From: an uncultured Gammaproteobacteria bacterium
GTDB lineage: Bacteria; Pseudomonadota; Gammaproteobacteria; Arenicellales; JAANXG01
Length of the DNA: 32,264 nt
Assembly (NCBI GenBank): GCA_947259955.1
Contig: CAMYOI010000005.1
Location: 1 to 32,264 of the forward strand
Reading direction: 5' to 3'
Made by a program: the position numbers and the translations under genes. A model generated the notes under the pieces. It saw only the letters and a list, made by a program, of their open reading frames with translations, did no database searches and was not told the DNA's origin. Positions 30,658 through 32,264 of this stretch are shown in pieces (positions within the stretch are counted from its first letter, which is position 1; each line of letters opens with the position of its first letter).

Positions 30658-31437
30658 ATGGATTTTTCCCTCATATTGTTTATAGCCCTGGTCGTGACGG
30701 GCGCAATTACGTTGTGGGATCGAATTGCGAGAAAATCCGATCAGGGGATCGGGGACGGGACCGAGAGGAAAGAACCCTGGCTGATCGAATATTCGAAAGC
30801 TTTCTTCCCGGTGATACTCGTGGTATTTCTGCTCCGGTCCTTCATTGTGGAACCGTTCAGGATCCCGTCAGGATCGATGCTTCCCAATCTCCATATTGGC
30901 GATTTTATTCTCGTCAACAAATTCAGTTACGGTATCAGACTGCCGGTTATCAACAAGAAGGTCATCGATACGTCCGCTCCCGAGCGGGGAGACGTCATGG
31001 TGTTCAGGTTCCCTCATGATCCGTCGATTAATTTCATAAAAAGGGTGATCGGGCTGCCCGGCGATAAGATCGAATACAAGGGCAAGAATCTGTATCTCAA
31101 CGGCGAGCAGGTCAAAACAGAGCCCATGGGCGAATTCGACTTTCAGGAGGTCAGCCAGAATAAGTATCTCGGCAAACGGTATTTGGAGACTCTGGACTCA
31201 AATATGCATGAAATCATCGTCGATCCGAATAAAAGAACGACTGAAACGAGCTACGCTGTACCCGAGGGGCATTATTTCGTAATGGGAGATAATCGCGATC
31301 ACAGCAATGATAGCCGGTACTGGGGTTTCGTGCCCGAGAAAAATATAATAGGAAGGGCATTCTTTATCTGGTTTAGCTGGGATCTCGAGGGTAGTGGCGA
31401 TCTCGCATGGGAGCGGATCGGCAATTCTGTCAACTAA
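30658..31437 (+). CDS. lepB: Signal peptidase I
   Basis: LepB removes signal peptides of exported proteins at the periplasmic face of the inner membrane. The 259-residue protein has two N-terminal membrane helices (about residues 3-20 and 48-65), catalytic Ser73 in PSGSMLP and Lys128 in FIKRVIGLPGD, and the conserved GDNRDHSNDSRYWG box near the C-terminus. It is shorter than E. coli LepB (324), as in many other gammaproteobacteria. Confidence 0.97.
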   Translation: MDFSLILFIALVVTGAITLWDRIARKSDQGIGDGTERKEPWLIEYSKAFFPVILVVFLLRSFIVEPFRIPSGSMLPNLHIGDFILVNKFSYGIRLPVINKKVIDTSAPERGDVMVFRFPHDPSINFIKRVIGLPGDKIEYKGKNLYLNGEQVKTEPMGEFDFQEVSQNKYLGKRYLETLDSNMHEIIVDPNKRTTETSYAVPEGHYFVMGDNRDHSNDSRYWGFVPEKNIIGRAFFIWFSWDLEGSGDLAWERIGNSVN

Positions 31438-31450
31438 ACGGGGGTAAATT

Positions 31451-31819
31451 GTGAAAAATCAGAACGGGTGGACGATTTGGACGTTGCTGCTGACCGTGGC
31501 GGTACTGTTGGCGGTGGTCTTGCTTTTCATGAAACTGACTCCGCATTATCTCGACAACTACAAACTGGAATCTGCGCTGGAACACGTTTCCACCAATTCA
31601 AGGGTGGCCAATATGACGAGGCGGGAGATCCTTCGCGAAATCAAGAACAAGCTGTACATCGACTATGGTGACGAGCTGATCAATCTGGATGAATCCCTGG
31701 TCATAGAAAAACGTCGTGGCGGGATGACTCTTTCTCTGGACTATGAGGTCGTCGTCCCGCTGGTGTCGAATGTCAGTGCCCTGCTGGATTTTAACAACAG
31801 CGCGGACGTCGTCTATTGA
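31451..31819 (+). CDS. DUF4845 membrane protein of unknown function
   Basis: This 122-residue protein begins at a GTG and has one N-terminal membrane helix (about residues 8-27), then a soluble part that should lie in the periplasm, with the REILREIKNKLYIDYG and MTLSLDYEVVVPLVSN segments. It matches the DUF4845 family, which in beta- and gammaproteobacteria is usually found, as here, between lepB and rnc. Its function is not known. A pilin-like N-terminus has been noticed in some members, but I see no prepilin cleavage site here. Confidence 0.85.
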   Translation: MKNQNGWTIWTLLLTVAVLLAVVLLFMKLTPHYLDNYKLESALEHVSTNSRVANMTRREILREIKNKLYIDYGDELINLDESLVIEKRRGGMTLSLDYEVVVPLVSNVSALLDFNNSADVVY

Positions 31820-31822
31820 ACG

Positions 31823-32264
31823 ATGAGCGGACTCGGTGAACTTCAGCGAAAACTATCATACGAGTTCGAAGATACAAACCTGCTGACTCGGGCGCTAACG
31901 CACCGGAGCAAAAGCCCGGACAACAACGAGCGGCTTGAATTTCTCGGCGACAGTATTCTCGGATTTCTGGTAGCAGAGTGGTTATATGCCCGCTTTCCGG
32001 ATGTCGCAGAGGGCAAACTGAGCAGAATGAGAAGCATCGTCGTCCGCAAGCAAACACTCGCTGCCCATGCGCGGAACCTTGAGGTGCCGAAAGTTTTGAT
32101 CCTGGGTGAAGGCGAGCAGAAGAGCGGCGGATTCAATCGCGATTCCATTCTGGCGGATGCCCTGGAGGCGCTGATTGGAGCGGTGTACCTGGACTCGGGT
32201 ATTGAACAGGCAAAACGGGTTGTCATTGGCCGATTCGGAGCCACTCTCGCTTCCCTGAGCCCGG
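31823..32264 (+). CDS. rnc: Ribonuclease III, cut by the window end
   Basis: RNase III cleaves double-stranded RNA in rRNA and mRNA processing. The frame opens at ATG 31823, 3 bp after the DUF4845 stop, and remains open to the window edge, so 147 codons are visible. The signature NERLEFLGDS is present with acidic residues Glu39 and Asp43; Asp112 and Glu115 of the ADALEALIGAVYLD segment complete the metal site. The C-terminal dsRNA-binding domain lies beyond the window. In this block, era and recO usually follow. Confidence 0.95.
   Translation, partial: MSGLGELQRKLSYEFEDTNLLTRALTHRSKSPDNNERLEFLGDSILGFLVAEWLYARFPDVAEGKLSRMRSIVVRKQTLAAHARNLEVPKVLILGEGEQKSGGFNRDSILADALEALIGAVYLDSGIEQAKRVVIGRFGATLASLSP

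Overview
The window is chromosomal housekeeping DNA from a gammaproteobacterium. All coding sequence except two converging minus-strand genes (ygfZ and nadB) runs on the plus strand. Gene order matches known gammaproteobacterial blocks: cdsA-rseP-bamA-skp-fabZ-lpxA-lpxB-rnhB-dnaE-accA-tilS, then pyrG-kdsA, eno-ftsB, an sdh operon, and nadB/rpoE-rseA-rseB-mucD followed by lepA-lepB-DUF4845-rnc. The protein features look like a free-living Gram-negative outside the Enterobacterales, perhaps near the purple-sulfur or Pseudomonas-like lineages. I cannot place it more precisely without a tree. No rRNA, tRNA, CRISPR array, prophage, transposase or defence gene is visible.

Region 1 (1-13558) is the envelope, lipid and replication block. 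It holds the end of CDP-diglyceride synthase, the RseP site-2 protease, the BamA outer-membrane assembly protein, the Skp chaperone, FabZ, LpxA and LpxB for lipid A, RNase HII, the replicative polymerase DnaE, AccA and TilS. Two things are unusual. lpxD is missing between skp and fabZ, and the start of skp carries a 28-bp imperfect tandem duplication that puts its signal peptide out of frame with the mature chaperone.

Region 2 (13559-18296) holds pyrG and kdsA, overlapping by 4 nt, then a 481-bp gap and eno-ftsB. The gap contains a 208-bp element with perfect 16-bp terminal inverted repeats, which looks like a MITE, and a second palindromic repeat sits inside it. KdsA is of the metal-dependent (Cys) class.

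Region 3 (18297-25011) holds ygfZ on the minus strand, then a divergent sdhCDAB-sdhE operon. Before sdhC I read an unlisted 54-codon gene encoding a DUF1674/SDHAF4-type protein. The succinate dehydrogenase genes are therefore bracketed by homologues of two mitochondrial complex II assembly factors, SDHAF4 upstream and SDHAF2 (SdhE) downstream. nadB converges on sdhE with overlapping stops.

Region 4 (25012-32264) is the sigma-E envelope-stress module rpoE-rseA-rseB-mucD, with a good match to a sigma-E autoregulatory promoter before rpoE. It is followed by lepA, lepB, a DUF4845 gene and a truncated rnc. RseP (region 1) and RseA/RseB (region 4) belong to the same signalling pathway, and BamA and Skp are classical outputs of it. 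I did not find a wholly new multi-gene system. The strongest leads are the skp duplication, the small SDHAF4-like gene, the absent lpxD and the MITE.
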